From the NCBI GenBank assembly GCA_031835245.1, contig JAVKOQ010000399.1, forward strand, positions 1-43,652: DNA of 43,652 nt. Direction: 5' to 3'. The notes under the pieces are model-generated. The model was not told the origin of the DNA. It did not search any database and was given only the letters and a program-made list of their open reading frames with translations. This document shows positions 1-8,934 of this stretch, in pieces. Within the stretch, counting starts at the first letter, position 1. Every line of letters starts with the position of its first letter. The position numbers were made by a program, and so were the translations under genes. The stretch is from Balamuthia mandrillaris (taxonomy: Eukaryota > Discosea > Longamoebia > Balamuthiidae).

Positions 1-22
1 TCTCTCTCTCTCTCTCTCTCTC
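1..22. repeat. (TC)n microsatellite
   Basis: A pure TC dinucleotide run at the window edge. It resembles the intronic runs further in, so it may belong to an intron or flank of a gene outside the window. Positions 23-405 hold no gene that I recognise and are the 5' flank of the F-box oxygenase gene, with several T-runs. Confidence 0.9.
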
Positions 23-405
23 TTCGCTCTGATACTCATTGCAACGGAACAAAAAACAAAAGGTGTATCATCACTATTTGGAGACAGTGAAGCAAGCACC
101 AGGCTGCTTCGGCGTGGCACCCTACTGGAACGAGCTCGTTAGACCATGCCTCAGGGAGGACCTCTGAAAGAACCTTGGCCTCGGAGAGAAAGAAGCGCGC
201 CCTCCCCTCCACAGAAGGGAACCTTTTTCGTGGTCCTTCTCAATCACTTTTTTTTTTGTTTGTTTATCTTTTTTTTTCAATTTAGAAAATCAAATCCACT
301 TTTTTTTTTTTGTTCATTCATTCAGAAAAGCGTAGCAGAAACGTAGCGGAATCGTAGAGGAAGAAGAAAGCAAGCAGGCCATCGTGTGACCCAGACCGAA
401 CAACA

Positions 406-2416
406 ATGACCACAGGAGCAGCATCGCAAGCGTTCAGCATCGACGACTTCCCGCCAGAGGTTCAGCTCGGCATGATCGACTTTCTTCACCCGCAGGACAA
501 GCTTCGCTTGCGCCAGACCAGCAAGCGGTGGCTGGCGCTGGTGCATTCCTGTCCCGCTTTGCGCAGCATCATCCATCTGGCAGGCTTGAAAGGACTGGCC
601 AAGACCTTCAACGAGCGCTCTCTGTTCTGCTGCGGCGGCACTGCTGAACTCGCCCATCCCCTGCGCCTTTCTTTCAACAAAAAGGTAGCGGCAGCAGAAG
701 GAGGAGAGAAGTTCATATCGGGATTTTTGTCATTTCCTCTTTACGATGAAACGAAGGAAGAGGGAAGAGGAAGGAGTAAAGTAGAGGAGGTGGAAGGCGA
801 GGCGTTGGCAGAGCTGATGAAGTGTTGCTCGGCGGCCACGTTCGGCAAAGGTAGCACAGAGGTATTGGACCCAAGTTATCGTTGTGCTCTACAGCTCTCT
901 CCCGCCCATTTTCTGACCAACTTTCATGTATGATATCCTCGACAAAGTAATCTACTCGTTCTCCTTCTTATTCTTGTTCATGTTCTTGTTCTTGTTCTTG
1001 TTCTTCTTGTTCTTCTTCTTATTACTGACGCTTTTTTTGTTTTAGATAAAGAGGATACTGGCTTTGTCCCCAAGCGACGGGAATATCCGAGCAGTGCTGT
1101 ACAAGCTAAACATCTACCCTACTGGTGGCCACTTCAAAGCTCATGTGGACACACCTCGCGGGAATTACATGTTTGGATCTTTGGTGGTCTGCCTTCCTAC
1201 ATCCTTCCAGGGAGGAGAGCTCGTTGTGAGACATGCCCCATCGCAAGTGGTTTTCGACTTGTCCACGACCGGTCAGAAGCAGCAGCCCGCTGAAGAAGAG
1301 GAGAAGGGGGCAGAGAGAGAGCAAGACGACGAGGAGCAACAGGAATTAGGCAAGTCGGAATGTACCGTGAAATGGGCGGCGTTCTATTCAAGTTGCCTGC
1401 ATGAAATCCTTCCCGTCACCGCATCACACTCACTTACAACTTCTACACCGACCAGTGCAACGAAGAAGAATGGGAAGAAGAATGGGAAGAAGAGGAGGAA
1501 GAGGAGGAGAAGGAGGAAGAACAAGAAGAACAAACAGAATGGGAGGAGGAAGAGAGGAGCAGGAGAGGAAGAGCAGGAGGAGGAGAAGGAGGAGCAGAAG
1601 GAGGAGGAGGAGGAGGAGAAGGAGGAAGAACAAGAAGAACAAACAGAATGGGAGGAGGAGCAGGAGGAGCAGGAGCAGGAGCAGGAGGAGCAGGAGGAGC
1701 AGGAGGAGCAAGAGAAGGAGCAGGAGGAGCAGGAGGAGGGTTCAATGCTCCGTTTATTACTCTCATCACCTCGCTTCCGGGATTTGTTCGGATTGCACGT
1801 AACGGATGGAGGAGAGAGTAGAAGCAAACAAGTGCTGGATATGGACATGATGAAGAAGAAGCTCAAAGCCGTCCTCGAGGACAAGGATTTCTTTCCTCGC
1901 GGCGTTACCCTTGCCTTCCACTATCAACACACCTATTCTACAGAGCAGTTTGCGAACGCCTCCAATCTTTCCGTTCTGCTGAAAGGCTTTGATGCGTTGC
2001 TCTACGACGCCGCCACAAGCCTAGGCTTGGGCGTTTCTCTCCAATGCTTCTTCTCCTTGCCGCTGTCACACTGGGAGGAGTCTGAAAAGGTGTTCGTGGT
2101 GTGTGACACCTTTCCAGGCTACATCCACATTTCGAAGGAGAGTATCGAGAGTGATTACCACTTGATCAACTTTGTTCGTTCACATTTTAGAGCCAGGCTC
2201 CTGGTGGACGTCATCCCATCAGGTGACCCCTTGGAGCAGAGCAAAAGAGAGGCCACCTTTCGGGGGAAGCGAACTGACGAGGTGGCTCGCAAACTCCTTC
2301 CAGCCTTTCTTAAGGAAGAAGCAAAGGGAAGAAAAAGAATGAAGGCTTGCCGAAACGAGCTGTCCAGTGGTGCACTAACAAACCGGACACTACTGAGGAC
2401 CTCCTTATGGCTGTGA
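406..2416 (+). CDS. F-box / 2-oxoglutarate-Fe(II) oxygenase protein, centre frame-swapped
   Basis: Two exons, 406..927 and 1046..2416 (intron gtatga...tttag, phase 0), giving about 630 aa. Residues 11-50 form an F-box (start FSIDDFPPEVQ), which would bind Skp1 of an SCF ubiquitin ligase. Exon 2 holds a 2OG-Fe(II) dioxygenase core of the prolyl-hydroxylase type: YPTGGHFKAHVDTP carries the HxD iron ligands, GGELVVRH follows, then WAAFYSSCLHEILPVT with the distal His. Directly after PVT the expected strand with the 2OG-binding Arg (HRITLTYNFYTD) is present in the DNA but in another frame (from 1414). The open frame instead reads a Lys/Arg-rich stretch, then a Glu/Gln tract, and returns to family-like sequence near 1745 (FPRGVTLAFHYQHTY, LLKGFDALLYDA). 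Domains are seen; the substrate is unknown. As it stands the oxygenase is probably inactive unless the assembly is wrong here. Confidence 0.75.
968..1020 (+). repeat. TTCTTG-type microsatellite in intron
   Basis: Pyrimidine-rich TTCTTG/TTCTTC repeats fill the only intron of the F-box oxygenase gene, pyrimidines on the sense strand. Confidence 0.85.
1495..1735 (+). repeat. Acidic-tract repeat with a 109-nt tandem duplication
   Basis: A GAG/GAA/CAG-rich stretch of about 240 nt. A block of about 50 nt ending in caaacagaatgggagga occurs around 1501-1550 and again around 1610-1659, offset by 109 nt. Because 109 is not a multiple of three, EEQTEWEEE is read in one frame in the first copy and in the neighbouring frame in the second. 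Confidence 0.85.
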
Positions 2417-2573
2417 CGGCAGCCTATGGCAACGAACCTTCCACCCGATGCTTCTACGCCTCAGCCTTACTCTTCGTGGAACTGCCACCCAAGAGTCCCT
2501 TTGAGTAATCCCAGCAAACAGGAGCCCTTCCCTACATCCAACAGCTGCACCCACAATTGAACCCATCATGACT

Positions 2574-2606
<33 letters not shown>

Positions 2607-2886
2607 AGCCACACCTCTCTCTCGCTCTCTCGCATCCCCCATGCATTCATCTTTCTATTTTGCTTATTTTTTGGTCGACAATAAACAAGCACACGAAGAC
2701 ACACCTGACGCGCACCTGACCAACTTTACGTTTTGGCCATCATCATCATCACCACTACACAGCCACAGCAAGCAGGGCTGTTTTGAAAGTGGTGGCCTCC
2801 TCACTTTTTCTTCTCCATTTTCTTACTTTGGTTCACGAGCAAAACGCCATACAGACAACAACAAAAAAAACAATTAACATACTAAA
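2417..2886. other. Intergenic, with (CA)n and a poly(A) signal
   Basis: The 3' flank of the oxygenase gene and 5' flank of the nuclease gene. A (CA)n run lies at about 2575-2604. AATAAA at 2680-2685 is the likely poly(A) signal of the upstream gene. No gene recognised. Confidence 0.8.
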
Positions 2887-4048
2887 ATGGGGAGAAGCGG
2901 AGACAAGAGCTTCGTTGCGTGGTTGCTTGTGTGGGTCGGAGTGGCTGCGTTACTTTGTTTGACGGTGGGGCCAACAGGAACGCAAGGCTGGGGCTACGAT
3001 GGACACCACGTCGTGGCGGAGATCGCTGAGAGAAACATCAAACCATTGACCAAGAAAGTGCGTTTTTTTTTCTTCTTCGTCAACTGCTGTTTTTTTTTTG
3101 TCTTTCTTGTCACCCTTTTTTTAATCAGTGGATTACGTCTACCTCACTGCACAAAAGGCCTTGCAAGTTTACCTTGGAGGAAAGCCTCTTTCTTCGGTTT
3201 CCACTCTTCCAGACGGATACGATCACACCCCGCAGGTTTTGTTGTTACTCTTTCTTCCTGCAAACTTTTATCCCATCTCCGCTGACATGAGTCACTTTCG
3301 TGTCTTGCTTTTCTTCTTTGTTTCTGTTGTAGGGCAAGTGGAGCTTTGAACTGCACTTTTGCAACCTGCCAAGGGACGCGACCCAGTTCCTCTTAGAATA
3401 CTGTCCTGACCCACCCGCCTGTGTCGTGCGTTCTATTGCCAATTACACCCGTATGTTGTTCTCGCTTTCTTTCTCTGTTCTTGTTCTTGTCCTTGTTCTT
3501 GTTCTTCTTGTTCTCCTTCTTCTTGTTCTTCTTCGTTGTTCTTCTTGTTCTTGTTCTTGTTCTTCTTCTGCTTCTTCTTCTTCTGTGCATGAAAGAAATC
3601 CAACCTGTTTTCTTTTATCTCGTTATGTATGTCCGTACAGGCATCCTGACAAAGCAAGGGTTTTCTGGTCCTCCATGCAGCTTTGACGAAAAGGTGGAAC
3701 CTTGTCCTCTTTCCTTCTTGACACACTTTGTGGGCGACATCCATCAACCCCTTCACGTGGGCTACGGCGACGATGAAGGAGGCAATCTTGTCAACGTCAC
3801 ATTCTTTAGCAAACACACAAACCTTCACAGCGTTTGGGACACCTACATGATCACTCGATACTTGGATGGCAAACCCTGGATGAGCCTGGTTGACGTCCTG
3901 GAGGACATGATGAAGAATGAACCTGGAATCGTGCAAAGGTTTCTTTCCTCTCTCTCTCTCTCTCTCATTTCTTTTTGTCTTTTTTTCTCTCTTGTTCCTT
4001 TCTTGTCTAATAGTCCTATTCTTCTTGCTCTTTATTTCTCTTACCTCT

Positions 4049-4088
<40 letters not shown>

Positions 4089-4438
4089 TTTCAATCATAT
4101 CTCTCGTTCTTATTCATTTGGTTGAGAATAGATACACATCAATCCACAACGTAACGGTTTGGGCGGACGAGTCCTACAACTTTACTCGCTTCGACGTGTA
4201 CCAGTTCACCAAGCCACAGAACGAAGAGTTGGACGACCAAATGAAGCTGAAGAGCCCCTCCGCCTTCAACAACAACAAAGAAGCCCCTCAATTGGACGAT
4301 TGGTACTACAAAAGGAACATGCGGGTCGTTCAACAAAGGTTGATAGCAGGCGGCGTTCGCTTGGCCACGCTGTTGGACGAGATCTTTGCTGCTGGTGGCA
4401 GCGGTGGTCCCTCTTCTTATCTTTCTTCTTTGTTGTAG
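2887..4438 (+). CDS. Secreted S1/P1-type zinc nuclease
   Basis: Single-strand-specific nuclease/3'-nucleotidase of the S1/P1 family, expected in the secretory or lysosomal route. Exons 2887..3061, 3129..3235, 3333..3450, 3641..3938 and 4132..4438 keep frame and give 334 aa, close to the family size. A signal peptide (LLVWVGVAALLCLTVG) ends just before GWGYDGHH, so the mature N-terminus would carry the Trp that ligates zinc in P1. Other zinc-site motifs are intact: YDH and LHF around residues 90-102, HFVGDIHQPLHV, GGNLVNV and NLHSVWD. The C-terminus has the usual helix GGVRLATLLDEIF. Intron 4 has CT runs on the sense strand. AATAAA lies two bases after the stop. The donor of intron 1 (c|gttttt) is weak but is the one that keeps frame. 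Confidence 0.93.
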
Positions 4439-4440
4439 CG

Positions 4441-4446
4441 AATAAA
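4441..4446 (+). terminator. AATAAA poly(A) signal of nuclease gene
   Basis: AATAAA two bases after the stop codon of the S1/P1 gene. The next gene is convergent and its stop lies only about 120 bp away, so the 3' ends may overlap. Confidence 0.6.
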
Positions 4447-4559
4447 AAGAAGGAAAAAAGAAGTGAAACACTTGTGTTACATACATAAATAACAACAAAA
4501 GGAAGCAGCTCTGCTGTTCCTGTCGGTTAAAAAAACAAACAATCAAAACGGGTTTTCTT

Positions 4560-4853
4560 CTACTCCTGTTGGAATGGAGTCGCTGTGTCCAGTTGCCTTG
4601 TCCCGAGCTTCCTCTCGTAGACGTAATAGTAGACCATGAAGCCAAGCGTGAGGATGAAGCTGCCACCCATCAGAAGAATCTCCCGCCGCATCACAGCGCG
4701 TTCTTCTTTAGGTGTGTGCTGGCCGTCATCCACAGCAGAGGAGGAGGAGTCCGAATCAAGGGAGGATGTGATCGAGCCGTTCTCACACAGGGCCAAAGCG
4801 AACAGGCAGCACAACGCAAGAAAACAACCGAGCAAGGAACCTCCTTGATGCAT
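4560..4853 (-). CDS. Small single-pass membrane protein
   Basis: 97 aa, one exon. I start at the Met at 4853 (MHQGGSLLGCFLALCCLFALALC) because it begins a clear signal peptide; upstream in-frame codons give a Lys/Arg-rich stretch that looks like 5' UTR. Then follow an N-glycosylation site (NGS), a Ser/Asp-rich luminal segment, a transmembrane helix (ILLMGGSFILTLGFMVYYYV) and a short tail. Predicted type I topology. No family recognised. Convergent with the nuclease gene. Confidence 0.6.
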   Translation of the reverse strand: MHQGGSLLGCFLALCCLFALALCENGSITSSLDSDSSSSAVDDGQHTPKEERAVMRREILLMGGSFILTLGFMVYYYVYERKLGTRQLDTATPFQQE

Positions 4854-5262
4854 ACTCTTTTTTTTGTCTCTCTTCCTTTCCTCTCTTTTTTGATTTTTTT
4901 TTGAACTACCCAATGAGGTGCACCAGAGAAAAATCGATGAACGGAAAATCGGTGGAATGCACCAATCCATTTTCAAAGAGAGCGGGTCCTTTTTTTTCTG
5001 TAGTCTTAAGACGCATCTTGTCCTGTGCTGTTCGGTCCTTTGTCTATCCCTTCGTTGCCCTTCGTTCGCAAACCCTATCGTTATCGTGCTTTTTCTCTTT
5101 GTTCAAACTCGGAAAAGTTTGAATTGGAAGAGGAAACGGCGCCTCTCTTTTCCTCTTCTTCTTTTTCCATATTTTCTTTTCAAATGTAAAATACCATTCT
5201 TGTTTTTGTTCTTTATTGTTGTGTGTAATATTACAAAAAAAAAAACTTAAGAGAAAGAAGGA
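4854..5262. other. Intergenic between divergent genes
   Basis: About 400 bp between the starts of the small membrane protein (minus) and the two-TM protein (plus), probably holding both promoters. T-rich, with A/T runs close to both starts. No gene recognised. Confidence 0.6.
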
Positions 5263-6309
5263 ATGGGTAAGCACGGAGGAGGCACGTTCGGCGGAGGGCA
5301 TCACCACCACTCCTCTTCCCCCAGCTATCAACATCACCATCATCATCACCATACGAGCTACCGGCCTTCTTACACCTCGTCCTCCTCGGTAACGTACTTT
5401 GGAGGCGGAGGAGGAGGCTTTCGTGTGCGGGCCAGGTCGCCCTTCCTCGGGCTATGCGTTTGTCTATTCTGTTTTGGCGTGTTCTTCATTGTGGTCATGG
5501 CTCTTGCTCCTTGGCATACCAGCACGGAAAAGTTGGTTTTTTTCACTTCCCTTTCCTCCCTCTTTTTTGTCAAACCCTAAACACGCAACAACACAAAAGA
5601 GTCGAGTTGGCAACCTTTGAGACAGAGCTGGTCGATCCGTCCACCTTGTGGTCAGCCAAAGTGGAGGTGGAGGTACCTCCGGAGAACGTGGCACGCGTGC
5701 GCAGCTACAAGTTCTCTCACAAACCGCCTCACACCCCGCAAAAAGTGAACCGAACGGAGCAACAGGCGCTCTCCGTGCCGTATGGCAGCTACGAGTACTA
5801 TGCCTACCACTTGTTGCCTGGCTCTGTCGTCAGCGTCAACTGGACTGCCGATGCTTCTCTAGACTGGTACCTGATCAAAGGTTTGTATGTGCTTCTTCTT
5901 GTTTCTGCTGTTGTTGTGCTTTCTCACATAAAATGACATATATAGGAGAGCACAACTTTGACAAATGGGCAAACCATTACGACCAGAGCTGGATGATGCA
6001 TGTCTATGCTGCCGCTGATAATAACACCTTTCAGGTAATGCAACATCATTCTTGTTCTTTGGTGAGCGTTTGGCTTTAAAAGGCTGAACACTCTTCTTTT
6101 TTTACCCCATTCGAATAGGCCAGAACAGAGGATGACTATTTTGTGGCGTGGCTCAATAGGCAAAAATCCGCCACCGTAGCTGGAAAGGCTAACTTCACGT
6201 TGCAGCTCACAACCTATAACTTGAGCAACCCGAAAGAGACCTGCCAACAGTCCTCCTGTACATTCGATCTGGACCGGAGCTCCTCAGACGTACGTTTCTC
6301 TCTCTCTCA

Positions 6310-6350
<41 letters not shown>

Positions 6351-6584
6351 CTCTTTTAACCCTTACAATGACGACCACAGGTGGTAGTGATTGAGTCGTT
6401 GGTACCACCGACAGAACCCAACACGGTGCTGCTGGTGGAATACACCATTTATCCCAGAGTAAGCTTGTACTGGGCCATCTTTGGCAGTATGCTTGGTGCC
6501 TGGGTTTTCTTCCTCGTGACGGTTCCAGTGGTGGTTTGCCTGGTGAAACGCAGCTCCTCTTCTTCTTCCTACGACATCGTGTAG
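5263..6584 (+). CDS. Two-TM membrane protein with beta-rich ectodomain, APD-like
   Basis: Exons 5263..5531, 5600..5880, 5946..6034, 6119..6289 and 6381..6584 give 337 aa. The N-terminal 55 residues are His/Gly/Ser-rich with a run of seven His. A TM helix follows (LCVCLFCFGVFFIVVMAL), then about 200 residues of predicted beta structure, a second TM (ASMLGAWVFF-type segment, LYWAIFGSMLGAWVFFLVTV) and a short Lys/Arg tail. The middle (VSVNWTADASLDWYLIKG, then a Tyr/Phe-rich module and TYNLSNPKETC) resembles the ectodomain of plant APD1-4 membrane E3 ligases (DUF4792/4793 region), but there is no RING finger. The resemblance is by eye. Introns contain CT runs. Confidence 0.7.
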
Positions 6585-6712
6585 CCAAAGAACCGGCGGC
6601 TTCAAACAGCAACACGAACGAATGTATTCTGTGAGACCACTATGTTTGCAGTGAAGCCACTACCGCTTTCTTCACCTTTTTTAGAGTTTCGTTTCCTTTT
6701 TGCAATAATTTT

Positions 6713-6720
6713 TGTCGACA
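6713..6720. promoter_or_regulatory. TGTCGACA palindrome upstream of CUE gene
   Basis: Palindromic octamer about 190 bp before the CUE-gene ATG, within the 327-bp gap (6585-6911) that otherwise holds nothing recognised. One of eight copies found in gene-free DNA of this window. Confidence 0.35.
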
Positions 6721-6911
6721 CGCACCCACGAAAAGAAACAGCGCAGGACGGCTTTGACTTGGGTTCGGCGAAGGTTTTGCGCCTACCGCTTGTTGGTCGG
6801 TTTGTTTTCGCGTTTTGTTGTTGAACCTAAAAACTTTTGTCAACTATAAAAAAAACCTAAAGTTTCGCTTTGTTATTTTCCCCAGACACATTAGACCGCG
6901 TTTCAACGACA

Positions 6912-7263
6912 ATGAATTCCTCCTCCAAAGTGCAACAATTGAAGGGGATGTTCCCCGACCTGGACGCCAGCACCATCCAGTCGGTGCTGCAGACAAAGAA
7001 CGACAACTTGGAGCAGTGCATTGATGCTTTGGTCGCCATGACCAGCACCACGCTCTCCACGGAAGAGACCCAGAGGCTGCGCGACGAGGCCTTCACCACC
7101 CTCGTCAACAAAGTGATGCGAATGACCTCCGACTCTAAAGCCTCCAAACTGGTGGGCAACCACGGCATGAGCATTCAAACCGTCAGTTGGGAAGACTGCG
7201 CTCGAAGGTTTGAAGACACTCCCTTTCTCTCTTGCTCTCTGTACTCTGCTGACATTGTTAATG

Positions 7264-7295
<32 letters not shown>

Positions 7296-8237
7296 GTGCA
7301 GCAAGGGATCTTGTTGGGGTCCTTGCATTTCGGACATGACTTTGATGGTGAAGGACCACGCTCTTCCCGTTATTCGCTATCCCAACTTTGAAGGTTTGGA
7401 TCTTACCTAGGACCTGTGATACGTAGCTTTGGCTTTGCGTCTTACCTTTCGTTTTGTCTTTGTTGAACAATAAACAGATTTGACGTGGGATGTGGAGATG
7501 GACAAGATTCCACTGGTGGTTGGCAACGAGCTGCAAGATCAGCAACTCTACACGGTCAGCTTGACGGAGTACTTGCAACACATGAAGCTTTACTTGTCCA
7601 AACCGGACAGCTGGACGGGCTCTAAAACCTCTCTTCACGCCGCTGAGCGCGACAGTCACGTCATTGTCTCCGCTCAAGCTTGTTTCCTTCCCGTTCCTCA
7701 GGTTAGCCCACCCTTCCCCCTTGCTTCTTTTCATTGCTCTGTTTTCGTTGGCTGACTGACAGCAATGTACACGTACTCCAGAGCGGAGATGCAACATTCA
7801 ACGTGTCCCTCTATAACTACCAGAGCTACTCCGGCGATCCAGCAGTGTTGGCGATAGTAGCTACGGCGCAGGGTACTTCCGCCCAGGTCGTGGAAAACGG
7901 TTCACAGAAGCTCTACTTTAACAAACACGGAGAAAAGGCCAGTTTCATCGGCCAACGCCTCTCCGACGCTCGCAAAGAGAAACAACAAAAAGGCGAAGAA
8001 CCGGCTAAAAACCTGGACGCTCCCATGAGCAAGGAAGAACAACAACAGAACGTCATCATTATCATTCAAGTCCCACTAAAGCAAAAGGGCTCCAACAGGC
8101 GAGGTTTATTCATGATGCCAAGCGTTGCTTCTGCCTCCTTACAAAATTTTTGTATGGAGACGGCTTGCTTTGCGCAAGAAGAAAAGTGTGACGTTGAAGA
8201 TGGCGAATCGGGTAAACGTCCCACCCCACAACGCTAA
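6912..8237 (+). CDS. CUE-domain protein, 3' end altered by a transposon
   Basis: Exons 6912..7207, 7302..7393, 7478..7701 and 7782..8237. Residues 4-47 (VQQLKGMFPDLDASTIQSVL...LEQCIDALVAM) match the CUE fold, a three-helix ubiquitin-binding module. The rest is not recognised: a Cys/Trp segment (SCWGPCISDMTLM), a beta-rich middle, a KEKQQKGEE linker and NVIIIIQVPLKQK. About 355 aa. The last codons (GESGKRPTPQR then stop) lie in the left inverted repeat of the MULE. Directly beyond the right end of that element the same strand reads ADEEEETGKKKY then stop, which could be the original C-terminus. So the coding region was probably shortened or changed only at its very end, but it now lacks its own 3' UTR. 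Confidence 0.75.
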
Positions 8238-8293
8238 AAGTCCCACCCCTTCGGTAAACGTCCCACCCCTCAGGTAATTTACCCACCCTAATA
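8202..8293 (+). repeat. MULE left terminal inverted repeat
   Basis: Contains four spaced copies of a (G/A)TCCCACCCC-like core. Pairs with 11822-11914 in reverse complement. Supplies the last codons and stop of the CUE gene. Confidence 0.85.
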
Positions 8294-8934
8294 TGTATTT
8301 ATAACAACCTATTATTTTTGTGCTATTTTGCCACCAAAGCGTGCGCTGGCCATTATTTTAGAGAGTGGAGAAAAGGGATCAGAAAAATCAAAAATTTATT
8401 TTTTAGGGGGCTTTTTTTTTTCGTTTTGTTCTTTTGGCCAGTCTTTTCTTTGTCACGCTGGGCACCTTTTCTTCGTTCTGTTCTTTTTTTTTGAGGAGAG
8501 AGGAGCTTCACGACCTGTGTTTTCTGGTACCGTGGGTTGGGCTTCAGTTGTCGTTTTGGAGAGAGAGGCTTCCTTTTGTCCACTCGGGGATCCTGGTAGT
8601 TCACCACGGGTGCGACGCCATAGATCTCTTCCGTTTTACAGTTCTTTTGCCATTGAGAGGTACGCTTTGCTTTGCACTCTTCAAAAATGACAAAAATCAA
8701 CTTCAGAAAAAGAATCTGCTTGATACAAAAAGTGACAAACATACCACTTTGCGTTTTTGTTTTTTGATTTTGTTGTTTTTTTGGTGCAGCCGCCGCCACC
8801 GCCGCTGCCTTTTTATTTGTTGTTTCAGGTTTTGTTAAATTTGATTGAAAGGTACGTTCGGTTTCTGGTGTTTGTGTGAGGTGTTAGCTAAAAGTAGGAA
8901 AGGAGGGAGAGATTTTGTTTAAAAAAAAGAGATA

